DNA from: Margaritispora aquatica
Lineage: Eukaryota; Ascomycota; Leotiomycetes; Helotiales; Discinellaceae
DNA: 64,000 nt
Assembly: GCA_007644065.1 (NCBI GenBank)
Contig: VJWN01000012.1
Coordinates: forward strand, 423,758-487,757
Direction of reading: 5' to 3'
Shown: positions 1-11,592 of the stretch, one piece after another
Layout: every line of letters starts with the position of its first letter
Numbering within the stretch: the first letter of the stretch is position 1
Program-made: the position numbers and the translations under genes
Notes under the pieces: model-generated
Databases searched by the model: none
What the model was told of the DNA's origin: nothing
Seen by the model: only the letters and a program-made list of their open reading frames with translations

Positions 1-1831
1 GATAGCAGTAAATTGATTGTCTCCCTAAGCCAGTCCCCTGTTAAAAATTGACAGTTTCCGCTAAACCATCAGCCCATCTTCTGTTCCCACTTTATACACC
101 GACTTTGTGACTCTGCAAGACGTGGCAAAGGAACAAAAACCCGTCCAGGTACTAGATGCCAAATGAACTTACCGGTAGTATTTGACAATCCATCTTCAGT
201 CTCAGGGTCTAGGATCTACGTCAAGGTGTAAATGCAGTGATCCAGTCATGCATCCCACTATATCCTGCCCAATGGCTCCCAAGACATCGGGTTTGTAGTT
301 AGGGTTGTGGCAAGATGTGACTCGCCCCACTTCCGAACTTTGACTCTGGCTGGTGATAGTTGATAAGTTAGTGTTACAACACTCACTGGGTACCTAAGTG
401 TGAGGTATGATAAAGATCGTAGTTTTTCTCGAGGTCTATAGGTTCTAGTGGGTTCATGTGCTTGGTGAAGTTTTGGCTTGCACAAACTTGCCCAAAGCAG
501 TTTACCTCGACCAGCCCAAAGTTCGATTAAGGCTGTGTATTTTTGTGCTAGTGAAACGGAACCTAGGCCTGTCTATCTTGTGCGAGGCACTCGTACTCGA
601 TGGTTCCCCCACACTGCTTGGTGGAAAACAAACTCAAAACAAAGATTGCTCATGGAATCTGAATGGATAGACTGAGAACTCTCCTCTCAATTATTTGAGG
701 CTTTAATACCCTCTCTGTGCATATTTCAGTGGGGGAATCTACATCGATCCAGTCCTTGCCTGGAATCTTGGTCAAGTGACTGGTTCCGTGCTGGAGGGAC
801 CTATCAGGAAGATGGTGGAACCAAAGGCAGTCATTCGGAGCAAGCACTGGATAAGAATTTGCAATAGCAATTTAAGAGAATTCTTCATCCATGCACTTAA
901 GTACTTTAATTAAGTAACATCAAATGTACTGGAAATTTGGTATGTTTCCGTCTCAAGAAACACGTTGCCTGATCAGGCCGTCATGCTTCGGGATGCTTTT
1001 CGATAGGACATAAGTGCTCAGTGAAACGTAACGCTCTTCTGTAGGTATGCTCTGAGAATAACTTTGAATTACAAATAACTAGGCAGCTAACTCAACACCA
1101 TAAGCAACACATAAGTAGACACCCCGTCACAGGCACTGCCCAAAACCAACTCTTATACCAGATAATCAGAAATTCCCGTTGACCCACGGATCGCAAAACC
1201 AGCTCGCTATATAAAGACGCAACGCCAGCCAACCTTCTCAAAAATCATATACGGCGCTTGTAAGGTATGAAGAAAGTAGGTCCAAAGCCCAACCACAACT
1301 AGTATATCAAACTGACAAACAAGAACAAAAGAACTTCAATCATAAATCATAACAGGTATCGTTCATCATCCACTTCGTACTTATGACATGCAGCTGATTC
1401 TCATGTCACCTCCAGAGATAGGGCAAGGCAGAATTCGGCCTTGCCGTCGGGAGGAGGAAGTCAGCCTTCGCTTGTTGTGCTCGTGCCTGAACCACAATGG
1501 CGGGATCCTGCCACGCAAGGGACCAAAGTCAAAATCGGCATATTAAAAAACGATAAAATATGCAAGTACCCCCAAAGTATCAGAACATAAACAATTGTGA
1601 AGATCAGTCCGTCAAGACTTTGTCGCCACGTGTGGCAAATGTGCTCCGCCACTTCATGTGCCTTCAAGTTAATAAAGAAGTACCGTTCGCCCGCAAAAAA
1701 AAGGTTTCCCGTAGTGGTCAGAGCAATCCAGGGCTGGCGGTCAAACCCAAGGGTTGTTCCTGAGACAATAGAAGCACGAAGAGTTGGCCAATTTCTCAGG
1801 GTTGGTACATGGTGTGCAAATACCTGGCTCT
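1..1831. other. Left-edge non-coding region, no gene recognised
   Basis: No open frame here resembles a protein family I know, and all six frames are closed near the left edge, so no gene appears to be cut by the window boundary. The right end (about 1400-1831) lies just downstream of the zinc-finger gene on the minus strand and probably holds its 3' untranslated region. A good TATA-like sequence (CTATATAAAG) sits near 1207-1216, but nothing downstream of it looks coding. Confidence 0.5.
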
Positions 1832-2632
1832 TCACCTTCGCCCTTCTCTTCGCATTTGCCTTCTTTCCTTGTTCAGATCGTGCCTCTGCTCAATGGACCT
1901 TTCGGACTTCATCTTCATTTCGTTGGTTTGAATATCACGTCCAACCAGATGTTCGCACGGTGGTCGCTCAGTATAACTCATGGCGCTTTCGAAGTCCTCA
2001 CTAGATATCAAACCAGCTGCTCCGAGATGTTTGATCACCCAAAAGTCAGGTCGTAAGAAGATTCGTGGACCATGGTTCACGAAATGACCACTGATATGGT
2101 CCATACGCTCTCTCCAAGACTGATGAGGATCAGATTGGTTTTCGAATTCTCGATCGCAGATAGTACAGACTGATCTCGGAGGAGGACCTGCAAGATCGAA
2201 ATGCGAAATACTATGGAATATCCACTCCTCGATATCTTCTGGATAAAAAGTGATCTCACAGCCAGTGAAGCCACACTCGCAGGGAAGGGTATAGCTGTAC
2301 TGGATTCTGTTCGTTGGTAGATTGTATGGTTGCATCAGCCACGGTATACGATTGGCAGCAGAATCCACAGATGATCGAGCAGTTGATCGAGATTCAGCAC
2401 TTGAAGATGAGTCGCGACGTCTAGCAGACTGGGAGCTATTCGAGCTTGCCGTTGAATTACCCTGGCCGCTTCGACTTGTTTGAGTACTGTGATGTGTTCT
2501 CGGAGACGAGTCAAACGATATGAGGTTGGAAAGTTGTATTTGGGGAGTTGTTGAGTGCCAAGGGTGTCTATATCCTGGCGTGCTGCTATCACCGTCCAGA
2601 AAGGACTGCATCCTGTGATGATAGGGATCCAT
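1832..2632 (-). CDS. C2H2-like zinc-finger domain protein, uncharacterised fungal family
   Basis: Single-exon gene of 266 residues. The ATG at 2632 (MDPYHHRMQSF) is chosen because the frame extends upstream only to a non-ATG codon. The N-terminal 110 residues are Ser/Thr/Arg-rich and look disordered. They are followed by two zinc-binding-like modules. The first starts CECGFTGCEITFYPED and has C-x4-C spaced with H-x3-H (HSISH). The second starts CTICDREFENQ and ends DHISGH. The tail (YTERPP, then ERRQMRREGRR) is basic. This order of an odd finger, a second finger, a short PDF/ISSEDF segment and YTERPP is one I associate with uncharacterised leotiomycete proteins. No function is assigned; nucleic-acid binding is possible but only inferred from the fingers. 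Confidence 0.7.
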   Translation of the reverse strand: MDPYHHRMQSFLDGDSSTPGYRHPWHSTTPQIQLSNLISFDSSPRTHHSTQTSRSGQGNSTASSNSSQSARRRDSSSSAESRSTARSSVDSAANRIPWLMQPYNLPTNRIQYSYTLPCECGFTGCEITFYPEDIEEWIFHSISHFDLAGPPPRSVCTICDREFENQSDPHQSWRERMDHISGHFVNHGPRIFLRPDFWVIKHLGAAGLISSEDFESAMSYTERPPCEHLVGRDIQTNEMKMKSERSIEQRHDLNKERRQMRREGRR

Positions 2633-3354
2633 GACTGCCAGACGTAGAAAACAGCTTTGAATACGATCCTTTACGTTCAAGTTGCGGAGGAGAAAGAACC
2701 TGTGCTGAAAGAGGCAAAGAAGTAACGATTCAATCCAAGAAGGTCTATCAAGATTGGAATCAAAAAAGCTATCCGCAAAGAGCCAGCTTCGAATCTGCTT
2801 GATGATCTTCCCTCACAATGTCGGCTAGATCTTGACAAGGTGGAGGGGATAAAAAAGAGAGAAAGTCCCAACTGTTTGTTGAAGAAGATGCGATTATGGA
2901 GGGGTGGCAGTTGTTCTGGGGGATCGGCTTTTTGAAGAGCAAGGGCCGCCCGACTGTGACTGTGTCTGAGCTTGGAGCTTGGAGCTTGAGGTAAAATGTG
3001 ATTCTAACGACAGCGCATGTCCAACTTGCACAATGAGACGTCAACGACTCAATTAAATGCTTTAAGGAGCTGATATCTCGATGTTAGGAACTCAAGGATA
3101 ATTCTTGGAGAATTCATAGAAGGAAATCCTGTCTGCTTTATTGTTGACGGTGGAGATGGGGAAGAAAGACGTAAGTGCACTTAAACCTTCCATTATAGTG
3201 AGGAGATCTTCTATTCGACGGGGCTACTTTTAGGATTCAAGCCTATGCGCCGAGTAGAAGCATAAGCAGCAAGATGAGCAACAGTTTGCACAGGTCTCGG
3301 CCTCATCTGACCACCTCCTTAATCTATTCAACTGTCTTCATATGCAGCTGTTTT

Positions 3355-3562
3355 AGTCGCCGAAAGGCATGCTATCCCGTTGAGTTCTGCATATGGTCAA
3401 GGATTCAAAGCTGTCAATCACGAGAATGTATCAATGGATTTGATATCAATTGGTATTTCTGGTGTTATGGGAGTACCGATGATGCAGTTGGCTTTACGTC
3501 GATCCGGCCTTCTATTTTCAATGGACCAAGGTCTCCTGGAATCTTCTGGTTTTGAGATGTGA
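3355..3562 (+). pseudogene. Possible gene fragment, unassigned
   Basis: A plus-strand frame runs from about the codon after the stop near 3354 to a TGA at 3562. It reads through LVAERHAIPLSS and ISIGISGVMGVPMMQLAL with balanced residue use, unlike the surrounding sequence. No start, no flanking exons with matching phase and no family could be identified. It could be a decayed exon, an exon of a gene I failed to rebuild, or chance. Confidence 0.2.
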
Positions 3563-4902
3563 GGGAGATATGCAAGAATGCGTTCATGTTCGCATATGAG
3601 GAAGTACGTACCCGCTGTCACACTATGCATCTCAACATGAACGCGGATGGATTCCTACGAGGATTCAAACAAGCAAACAACATGTTCTTCGGCCAAAACT
3701 ATTAAGTGGCTCAAATTCCCCATCCAATCTGGAATTTGAGCTGAACGCAAGCATATTTCAAATCATGAGACCATCTCTACAGATTTTAATAAGCGTGCGT
3801 ACTCATATCTACATCCTGGGTACATGGAGCAGGATTTATCTGGAATATCGTGCAAGACGTCGTGCTATTACAATCTGAGTAACGGCATTACGCTGCACGA
3901 CTGGCACTTTTTTCCTCCGATGATTCGCAGCCATGGGAGCTTCACAATCACCTGGACCACTCAGACCATATCTTTCGACTATTTGGACTAACATCCATAT
4001 AAACTATAAAAGTACGCCTCGGCCCGATTCTCACCCAGTACGACTCGGCTTCGAACCGAAACATATTTCATGACCTTGTTGATATCCTTCACCCTGAGGG
4101 TGTACAGCAGCCGCAAGCAAGCAAGCCACCAGAGTCATCGACGAAAGTACAATGGGGTGTATGAAAATATTTGGAAGTCATGCGACAGCGAGTGTGCAAA
4201 TTGAGATGTCGCCACCCAATTGAATGGCGGTCGCAGCGGACAGACCCGACCCAACCCGAAGAATGAGGTTCGAAAATCAAGCCAGACTCTCCCGAATGAT
4301 GACTCCCCAGTATGACACATAACTGCTTGAATAGGAAAGATATCCCAGATTCTCTCCAGCGGCACTCAATTTCTTGCTAAAGTACCAATCCGTGTGAGCG
4401 TCCACTGCTTGAGTGCGAGCTCATATCCACAAACAAAATATGCTATTCATAGAAAATCTGCGACTGAGACTACCTAGCTAATTCCAAAAATTCTAGGATA
4501 GCTGTCGCTTTTTCAAAGCTCCAGAATTGCTTGCTTCTTTTCTCTAGGTAAGCACATTCCCATACGGTACGATCACTACAGAATATACCCTAGCGATGGT
4601 ACAAGGGGATAGTTCTACTGTTGCTCTTTGGTAGCTAAATGGTACTAAAATGGCATTCATCTCAGCCTACGTGATGATCCTCCGAAGCTAGCTTCTTTTC
4701 AGATTTATCTCTATTGATGTACAGTGGAGCCTCAGCAACGAATTTAACGAAACTTATTTGTTTTGATCAAGACCCGAGCGACAGGTTTTACATATATAAT
4801 TTACAGCCTTTTATCCCCAAAGTTAAAATTATCGTATTTTTCGATAATATTCGAGTTTTACAGGCAACGTAATATATTAGCTTAAATATCTCTTCTCTAT
4901 GG

Positions 4903-4916
4903 CACACACACACACA
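4903..4916. repeat. (CA)7 microsatellite
   Basis: Seven perfect CA dinucleotides in an AT-rich intergenic stretch. Confidence 0.9.
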
Positions 4917-5523
4917 GTATAGAACCACAAATGCCATGCTACATACAATCTTAGTCCTCTCATTGGAGATAATGTCTTCTCGTCATGGGTGCATTCACTG
5001 TGATGCCTGCACGACTTGTGCTGCTATGACGTTCTTACCATCACGAAGTTAGGGCAATACCGTCGTTTACTTTGGCAACTAGGGATGTTTTCGCCCTGCT
5101 CACCTGAGCTAAGGCACGCACAATGCTATAAACCAAAACACAGTCACAATAATCTTATAGCTATCCTACTAGCTTTATTTTTCTCTCTCTCATCGTTACT
5201 ATCAATTTAATACTTGACACTTCTGTGAAAGCAAGTGTAGAGATTGAATGCTTCGAAGGCGTCAATACCTAGTTACAATCTTTACATAGGCTATGTTTTC
5301 GATACAATAGAGTCAGATAAATTGTTCAAACCACGAAGTTCCTTCAAGCTATTCTGGTTCGATTTTATCATACAACCAAACGCATCCTAGCGCCTCGCTC
5401 ATTTAATGAATCATATCCCATTTAAAATAAAATAAAAGTCCTCCTATCCCAATCATATCTCGGAATACGGCTTGAAACACAACTCGTCGTCTAACTGAAT
5501 CAATTCAAAAGGATATTCCATCA

Positions 5524-8500
5524 CTAATCACACATCATCAAATCCACCCCACCATAACCCTCACTCTCCACGACACCAACACGCATAACGCCCTTATCAA
5601 AAACCTTCTCCTTTCTCGCGCTCAAAAGCCTAACAGCCTGCTCGGCAGCCCTCGTCTTGACTTCCTCTTTACTGACTCCCCCATCGAGCTTCACGATTTC
5701 CTCCTCGCCTACGAAGAGCGTACAGAGATACTCTCCTTTCTTACCCGCAGCATCAGCCTCCTTCTCAAGCACATACTTAACCGTCTCGTTACCCGCTAGG
5801 AACCCGACTTCCTCCTTGGGATGCCACACCCTTATGCCCTCGGTTAAAATCCGCTCCATGTAGTTCAGCACGCCCATTCTCCCCAGCATCGCCCTACACG
5901 TCTCAAAGGAACCGCTATCGATCCACACAGCACCCAGCAATGACTCAACCACATCAGAATAAAACTTCTGCGCCTCCATGCGTGCCAGCAACGCCCACGG
6001 GTAATGCGTCCCATGCTCGATAGCCCCCTTGATCTCCTCTCTAAGCGAGGCATGTCGCCCTACAGTGCTGTGCTGCACAGCTGCAAGAGTGGGGGACGTA
6101 TGGCGCATGAAGCGCCAGAGCGGTAGGAGCGTCTCGGTAGCCGTGGAAGTGATGGGTGCTTTTGGATCGGAAGGTGTGTTAATTTCGACGGTCGAGAGGC
6201 TGGTGTGCCATTCCATGCACACAAAGGCTAGGAAATCGGCGTTCACGAGCGCCGTGCGCAGGAGGTGCATCTGGACATGACTGAGGTTGTGTTTGTACAT
6301 CTCCGTCACGATTAGGTAGTCTAGTACCGAATCGCCTAGGAATTCGAAGCGCTCGAGCGATGACCCGGATGTGTAGGAGGCGTGGGTGAATGCTTCTGTT
6401 AGGAGGGCCTTTTTGGAGAAGGTGTACCCGATTAGCGTCTCCAAGGGGAGCAAGGTGGATGGTAGAGGAACTTCATCGGATGAGGGGGCAAGATCGTAAA
6501 GGGATTGTCGCCGCTGGGAGAGCGGTAGCCATGTTATTTCTGGGAGGAAGACCTGGAGGCAGGCGAGTGCGGAGGAAAGATCACCTGAGAGCATGGATGC
6601 GCCAACTAGGGCTTCCACTACATCGGCTAGGACTTTGGAGGACATTTCCCGCTTTTCTTCTTCTGGAGTCTCGCTTGCGCTCTGCTTTTTGGAGAGAAGC
6701 GAGGAGATATACGGTGGGCGCCACTTGAGACCTGTGAAGGATTTGGTGATGATGAATTGGTCGAGTCCGATTTCCATGGCTGCGCGTGCGAGACGGGAAT
6801 TAGCTACCAGTCTGTCTTTTTTGAAGGAGAGGTAGCCTTCGTGCCAGAGCGGGTAGAGTGCCGTGAGTTGAACAGAAGTGCACATTTTCAGGATGGAATC
6901 ACCGAGGAATTCGAGGCGTTGGTAATTTGTCTCTTCATTGGCGCTAGAGGCACAGATGGCTGTTACTATGAGACTTAGGTCTGTTATTTTGACGGGAGAT
7001 AGGAGCATGTTGTTTAGTGCTTGGGCGACGAGGTGGATTTCGTAGCGGTGGATTATTGATGGGATTATGAGACCAAGTTGCAAAAGTGGAAAGGGCATAT
7101 CGTCGATTGTGCATTGTGATACTGGGAGTACTGTAGAGTAGAGCTTGGTGGAAGCTGGCATTTCGTTGAGTGGTAGTTTATGCAGAAAATCCAGTCGTTT
7201 CTGAAGACGCCTGGCTGCGAAGTGCGGTGTATCTATTGTAACTTGATCGTAATCGATGTAAAGTTGTTGGACGTCCTGAGCAGGGGGTTTGGTTGGGAGA
7301 AGCTGTTGGAATATGTAGCCAACTCCGGATTCTCTCAACAAGCCCGAAGTACTTGATAATGCTTCGTTACCCGTAGCAGATTTCTGGCCTAGCAAACCAG
7401 ACAAAGGGATACTGTGGTTAACTGAGAATTGCATCACAATCTGCTCCTGCTCCACCACGAAACGTGAGCCGAAAGCAGCTTGGAGCAATGCCCATGTATC
7501 ATGAGCACTGATAGCCAATAATCCGATGTCTGTTGTCGAGATTTCACCTGGTGTAACAACGAGCTCTGTAGTAGCGTCCCAGTAGATCTTGAAAGGTCTA
7601 ACGTGAGGGATTATGACAGGCAAGTACATCTGTACTTCTAAGCTTCCGACTGTGATATTGCAAGAGCTCACTTCTCCTCCTGCTGCCCAAGTAGTAGCGA
7701 CATCTATCCACGGATTGAGCTGCTGGCTGACTTTCAAAAGCGAGGCTCTTGTCTCGACAGACGAGGTCATCAACTCGTCAATAACCTCATCACGCTTGAT
7801 TAATGGCAGGAGATTATCGTTCACCAGCTCTGCATTGTACAATGCCACATAAGCTTGGAAAGCTGCGTCCTTAATGGCATTCTTCTCGCTTATCCAAGCT
7901 CGCCGACCCTCGGCTACACGAACTGCCTCATGAACCGAAGTGGGCAAAATCACCCTCGCTCTGACTAAACTACCCTCCGAGGTGCATATAAAATCTGGCC
8001 GTTGATCCACATAAGCTTTACGAGGTAACACAGCGCAGTAATGATGAAGATGTGACATAGCGCTATCGAGATCGAGCATGGCGTTGGTTCGTTCAACCCG
8101 GAATGTCCAGCCGTCATGCTCCTCAGCATCTTCATCCACCAGCATTTCCTCAAGAATTCGCATATCATTCTCATAGATAGCTTTCATATCAGCCTCAAGC
8201 TGGGTCCATTCTTGTAATTTTTGGTCCTCGGTGTCAAGCAGCAGGACCAGCTTGGAGTCTTGATGTCTCGCCCGTCCTCGTCTTTGTACGAAGGACTTCA
8301 GATTGGCGGGTTTCTGGAAACATATCACTAAGTTGCAGCCAGGGACATCGAGACCTTCTTCGAGAACACTAGTTGCAACCACGAGGTCTAGTGAGCCCTC
8401 TCTGAACATCGCCAGTGCATCTTGGCTCATGTCAGCGTCGATCAGCTCACCCAGATTGTGATTCCGCTTGGCGTTTTGCGATGTACCAACTACAGTACCG

Positions 8501-10244
8501 ATTTTGAATATTTCGCGAGTTCGAGGGTGCGTTCTGAGCAATTCAGCTAGCATTGATGCTGTTGCACGCTCCTAATTTGACATTAGTACATTGTATCTCT
8601 TCTTTTGATATTGATCTATTTTGAAAGGTAAGACTTGCCTCCACGAATATAATACCAGAAGATTTAGTTGATCCTTCAAGCAGTACGTCGATCAGTTTAT
8701 TAACCTTGTCAGTAACATTCATAACGCAGTCTCCAGTAGAACTATCTATAGTCTGTACATCTCCCAGCACCTTTGCAACATATTCCTTCTCCGCACTCGA
8801 CACATCCCATACTCCAAGCTGGTTGTCGAACGAACCTCGAACCAACTTCCTGACTTTGGATACGACATGAGAGATGTAGTAATTAGTAGCCCATACACCA
8901 AGCTCCTCATTGACTCTCCGCGAAACGGTGTGGAAGTGTTTAATCGTGTCACGACTCCAAGTCTTCAGATTCATAATCAGCTTGTGGAGACTTCTCTGAG
9001 CGCGATCCGATCTATCCTTTTGCAAACTTATATAGTACGGATCTTCGGTAAGGTTCATACTTCTGGCGGCTTTGTCTAGGCTATCGAGGCAACGTGTCGG
9101 GGTCAAAATTGCAGTTTGGAATTGCACCTGTATCATTGCAGGTAGTGTAACGTGGATTCGTAGCTCGGACCGATGCTTCTTTGGCGTCCGGCACATTGCA
9201 TCGAGGGTCTTCTCGATATTTTTCACGGAATTTGTCTCCGATCGCATCACTGGACTCGCTGTGAGGCCTAGTATTTTCGGGACCCGAAGTCCTTTTTCCT
9301 TGCGCTCCTTATAGAAATTCTGCATCAGGAGTGCTCCAGGGTATTTGCCAACACAGTTATGTGCTTTAGATATTAGCATTCTATGGGTTGAATGAGAGAT
9401 AGAAAGCAAACCTTCATCAAATACAATCATAGCCAGATTGTCCATCTGAACAAATCCATGACTGAGAGCTTCGAGTAGAATCTGGTATGTAGAAACAACA
9501 ATCCTAACGTTTTTCAAGACTTCGTCCCAGTGAAGCTGGTTTGTCCAACGCTCAACGTTGTCTGCACCGCTGAGGAATTTGACTTTGACTGAGGTAATTT
9601 GTGTTTTTATGTATTCATACTGTTGCTCGCATAAAGACACTGTTGGTGCAGCGAACCATATCGACTTCGGAAAGTTAGAAGAGTTACTTGGCTAGATGGC
9701 GTACTTACTTGGTGAAGAGGGCTGTTTTCAAGCTCATATAGCATTCTCATGACTGCTCTGTTTGGTTTACATTAGCGAGACCCGACATCATGCATTTGTA
9801 CAATGGAACAAGCCAATCTCAACCATGGATAAAGGCAAGGCTGTGGTGTAAAATGATCCCACGGCCGCAGAAATTAGACAAAATGGGTGATAGAACAAAC
9901 TCACACATGCGTCTTCCCGGACCCAGTATCCATCTATCACAGAATCAGCAAACACCAATATCATCGAGCCAATAACCACTAACTGCAACAATAATATTCT
10001 CCTTCAAGCTCTTATCCAGCATCTCAAGCTGATACGTCCTAGCTTTAACAACTGAGACCCCATCACTGATCAACTCTTCATCAAGAATCTGATCTCCATT
10101 TGCCAAGCTATCACTCTTTTCGCTTGTGAGATAATCCACAACTTCGTTGACTAGAATAGGAAGCTCGTCAATTGGCGGAATCTCATTACTTGTTGAGGTG
10201 TTAGTCTCGAATTCCTCCGAGAACGAATCATCTGAATTATCCAT
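5524..10244 (-). CDS. dcl2: Dicer-like protein 2
   Basis: RNase III/helicase enzyme that cuts double-stranded RNA into small RNAs for quelling and antiviral silencing. Exons on the minus strand: 10244-9984, 9933-9905, 9757-9709, 9664-9412, 9363-8639, 8571-5524; product 1454 residues, a normal Dcl2 length. Walker A (MDTGSGKTHV, about 88-97) sits in the 29-nt exon 2. The DEAH box (FDEAHNC, about 196-199) is split by a 48-nt intron. Then come SF2 motifs LTASPV and RRGRARH, the Dicer dimerisation domain (about 610-710), RNase IIIa (RLEFLGDSILK, about 990) and RNase IIIb (RFEFLGDSVLDYL, about 1180), both keeping the catalytic E..D pattern, and a weak dsRNA-binding-like tail. No PAZ domain is evident, as usual for fungal Dcl2. 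The intron before exon 6 is GC-AG. The start at 10244 has a strong context (caaaATGG); an upstream in-frame ATG at 10418 is discussed in the findings. Confidence 0.96.
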
Positions 10245-10794
10245 TTTGCTTATTTTCGTGGTGTGTAAAGAGCGCGAAAGCAAAAGGCGTAAGGTCGAAG
10301 TGAAACAATAAGAGGTGTGTGCAATTAGGCGGCTCCGTTTGCAGTCGATCGCCAATGGTAAGGCTAAGTAGCTGGGGGTAAGAAACGATGGTATTTTGCT
10401 AAGACTTCGTCTAAGCATCAATAACTAATATAGAATAGCTGTGCTCGCCAGGGAAAATGAGCATTGCTACCGCCTTGGTGTTGGTGACGAAGTTAAGGTT
10501 TCGAAATGGAGGAAGAGAGGGTAGAAAGGCGAAAAGGGTCGGCCCGAAGCTGGGTTTAGATGGATGGTATTCTGGCTGATCACCTGCTCGGCTCGAGTCG
10601 ACATCATCTATCTACCATCACTACCTCAGGTAAGGTAGGTAAACTTTCTAGATGATCTACAAACTCACAAAAAATTAACATTTCCAAACTACTGGTTCCT
10701 CGCACACTCAAAACTCATACATTTAAGCCTGCCAAGATTTCGCCCAACCACAAACAGCCTCACCTTACCCCTCCTCCCCCTCCTTCTAAAAGAA
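10245..10794. promoter_or_regulatory. Divergent promoter region of Dicer-like 2 and the 2H-phosphoesterase gene
   Basis: About 550 bp separate the two start codons, so both genes must be driven from here. The segment contains the GGTAAGGTAGGTA element at 10629-10642 and no clear TATA box. The part nearest Dicer stays open in the Dicer frame back to an ATG at 10418. Confidence 0.6.
10629..10642 (-). promoter_or_regulatory. TACCTACC-type element upstream of Dicer-like 2
   Basis: The plus strand reads GGTAAGGTAGGTAA; on the Dicer coding strand this is TTACCTACCTTACC, about 385 bp upstream of the start. Similar elements in the same orientation precede other genes in the window (see findings). 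Function is inferred only. Confidence 0.35.
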
Positions 10795-11592
10795 ATGCCA
10801 CCAAGACCCAGCCCACCCCGCCTAACGCACTTCCTCTGCCTCCCCCTCGTGACGTCCACCTCGCGGCCGCAACTCCAGACCTCACTCTCCACGTTCCGGG
10901 ACGCCGTAACCAGCACGCGGACACGCGAGCTGCCGGATGGGATCCCAGAGGAGGCCGTCCGGCCGTTGGGGACGCTGCATCTCACGCTGGGGGTGATGAG
11001 TTTGTTGACTCAGGAACGGATTGATGCTGCGCTGAAGGTGCTGAGGGAGGTGGATCTTGCGGGGTTGCTTGGTGGTGAGGGTGTTCAGAGGAGGGGGGAG
11101 GAGGGTGGCGAGCGAGGGAAAGAGGCGGAGAAAGAGAAGGGGAAGGGAAGTAGTGGTAGTGCCAATGCAATAAAGCCCATCAATCTCACCCTCCAAGGCC
11201 TCTCAAGCATGCACGACCCAACGCAAACCTCAGTCCTTTACGCACCACCACTCGATCCCACACAGCGCCTATCCACATTCGCCCAAGCCCTCCGCGCCTC
11301 ATTCCTCGCTGCCGACCTACTCATCGCTGACACGCGACCGCTTCTCCTGCACGCAACCATCGTGAACACCGTCTACGTGCCCGGGGTGCGGAGTAAAGGA
11401 CCAGGAGGACATGGCAAGCACAAAGCAAAGCTGACGCTCGATACAAGTGCGTTGCTCGAGGACTACGAGGGGTTCGTGTGGATGGAGGACGTGAGATTGG
11501 AGAAGGTGGCAATTTGTAGGATGGGAGCGAGGGCTAATGAGGACGGCGAGGAGGAGTATGTTGTTGAAGGGGAGGTGGAGATGCCTGCTTGA
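10795..11592 (+). CDS. AKAP7/ASCC1-type 2H phosphoesterase domain protein
   Basis: Intronless gene of 265 residues. It has the N-terminal THFLCLPLVT strand typical of the AKAP7-NLS/ASCC1 family and the two H-x-T motifs that define the 2H phosphoesterase fold: HLT at residues 62-64 (LHLTLGVM) and HAT at 186-188 (LLHATIVNT). These histidines would form the active site of a 2',5'- or cyclic-phosphate RNA hydrolase/ligase. A low-complexity Glu/Lys/Gly insertion (about 98-122) separates the halves, which is usual in fungal members. In animals, ASCC1 works with the ASCC helicase in alkylation repair; whether this protein does so is inference. No KH domain is present, so it is shorter than animal ASCC1. 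It is divergent from Dicer-like 2; no functional link is shown. Confidence 0.85.
   Translation: MPPRPSPPRLTHFLCLPLVTSTSRPQLQTSLSTFRDAVTSTRTRELPDGIPEEAVRPLGTLHLTLGVMSLLTQERIDAALKVLREVDLAGLLGGEGVQRRGEEGGERGKEAEKEKGKGSSGSANAIKPINLTLQGLSSMHDPTQTSVLYAPPLDPTQRLSTFAQALRASFLAADLLIADTRPLLLHATIVNTVYVPGVRSKGPGGHGKHKAKLTLDTSALLEDYEGFVWMEDVRLEKVAICRMGARANEDGEEEYVVEGEVEMPA

Larger units (their letters stand above)
2633..5523. other. Intergenic region between zinc-finger gene and Dicer-like 2
   Basis: The stretch holds no recognisable complete gene. The plus-strand frame 3355-3562 (see separate entry) has coding-like composition but no family match. From about 4400 to 5500 the sequence becomes AT-rich, with a (CA)7 microsatellite at 4903-4916 and pyrimidine tracts near 5170-5200. 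It includes the zinc-finger promoter at its left end and the Dicer 3' region at its right end. Confidence 0.5.

Noticed and set aside
1207..1216. TATA-box-like CTATATAAAG
   Set aside because: No gene follows on either strand at a suitable distance, so I do not call a promoter.
6390..6728. Open frame of 112 codons on the plus strand
   Set aside because: It lies antisense inside the RNase III-coding part of Dicer-like 2 and only mirrors its codon use.
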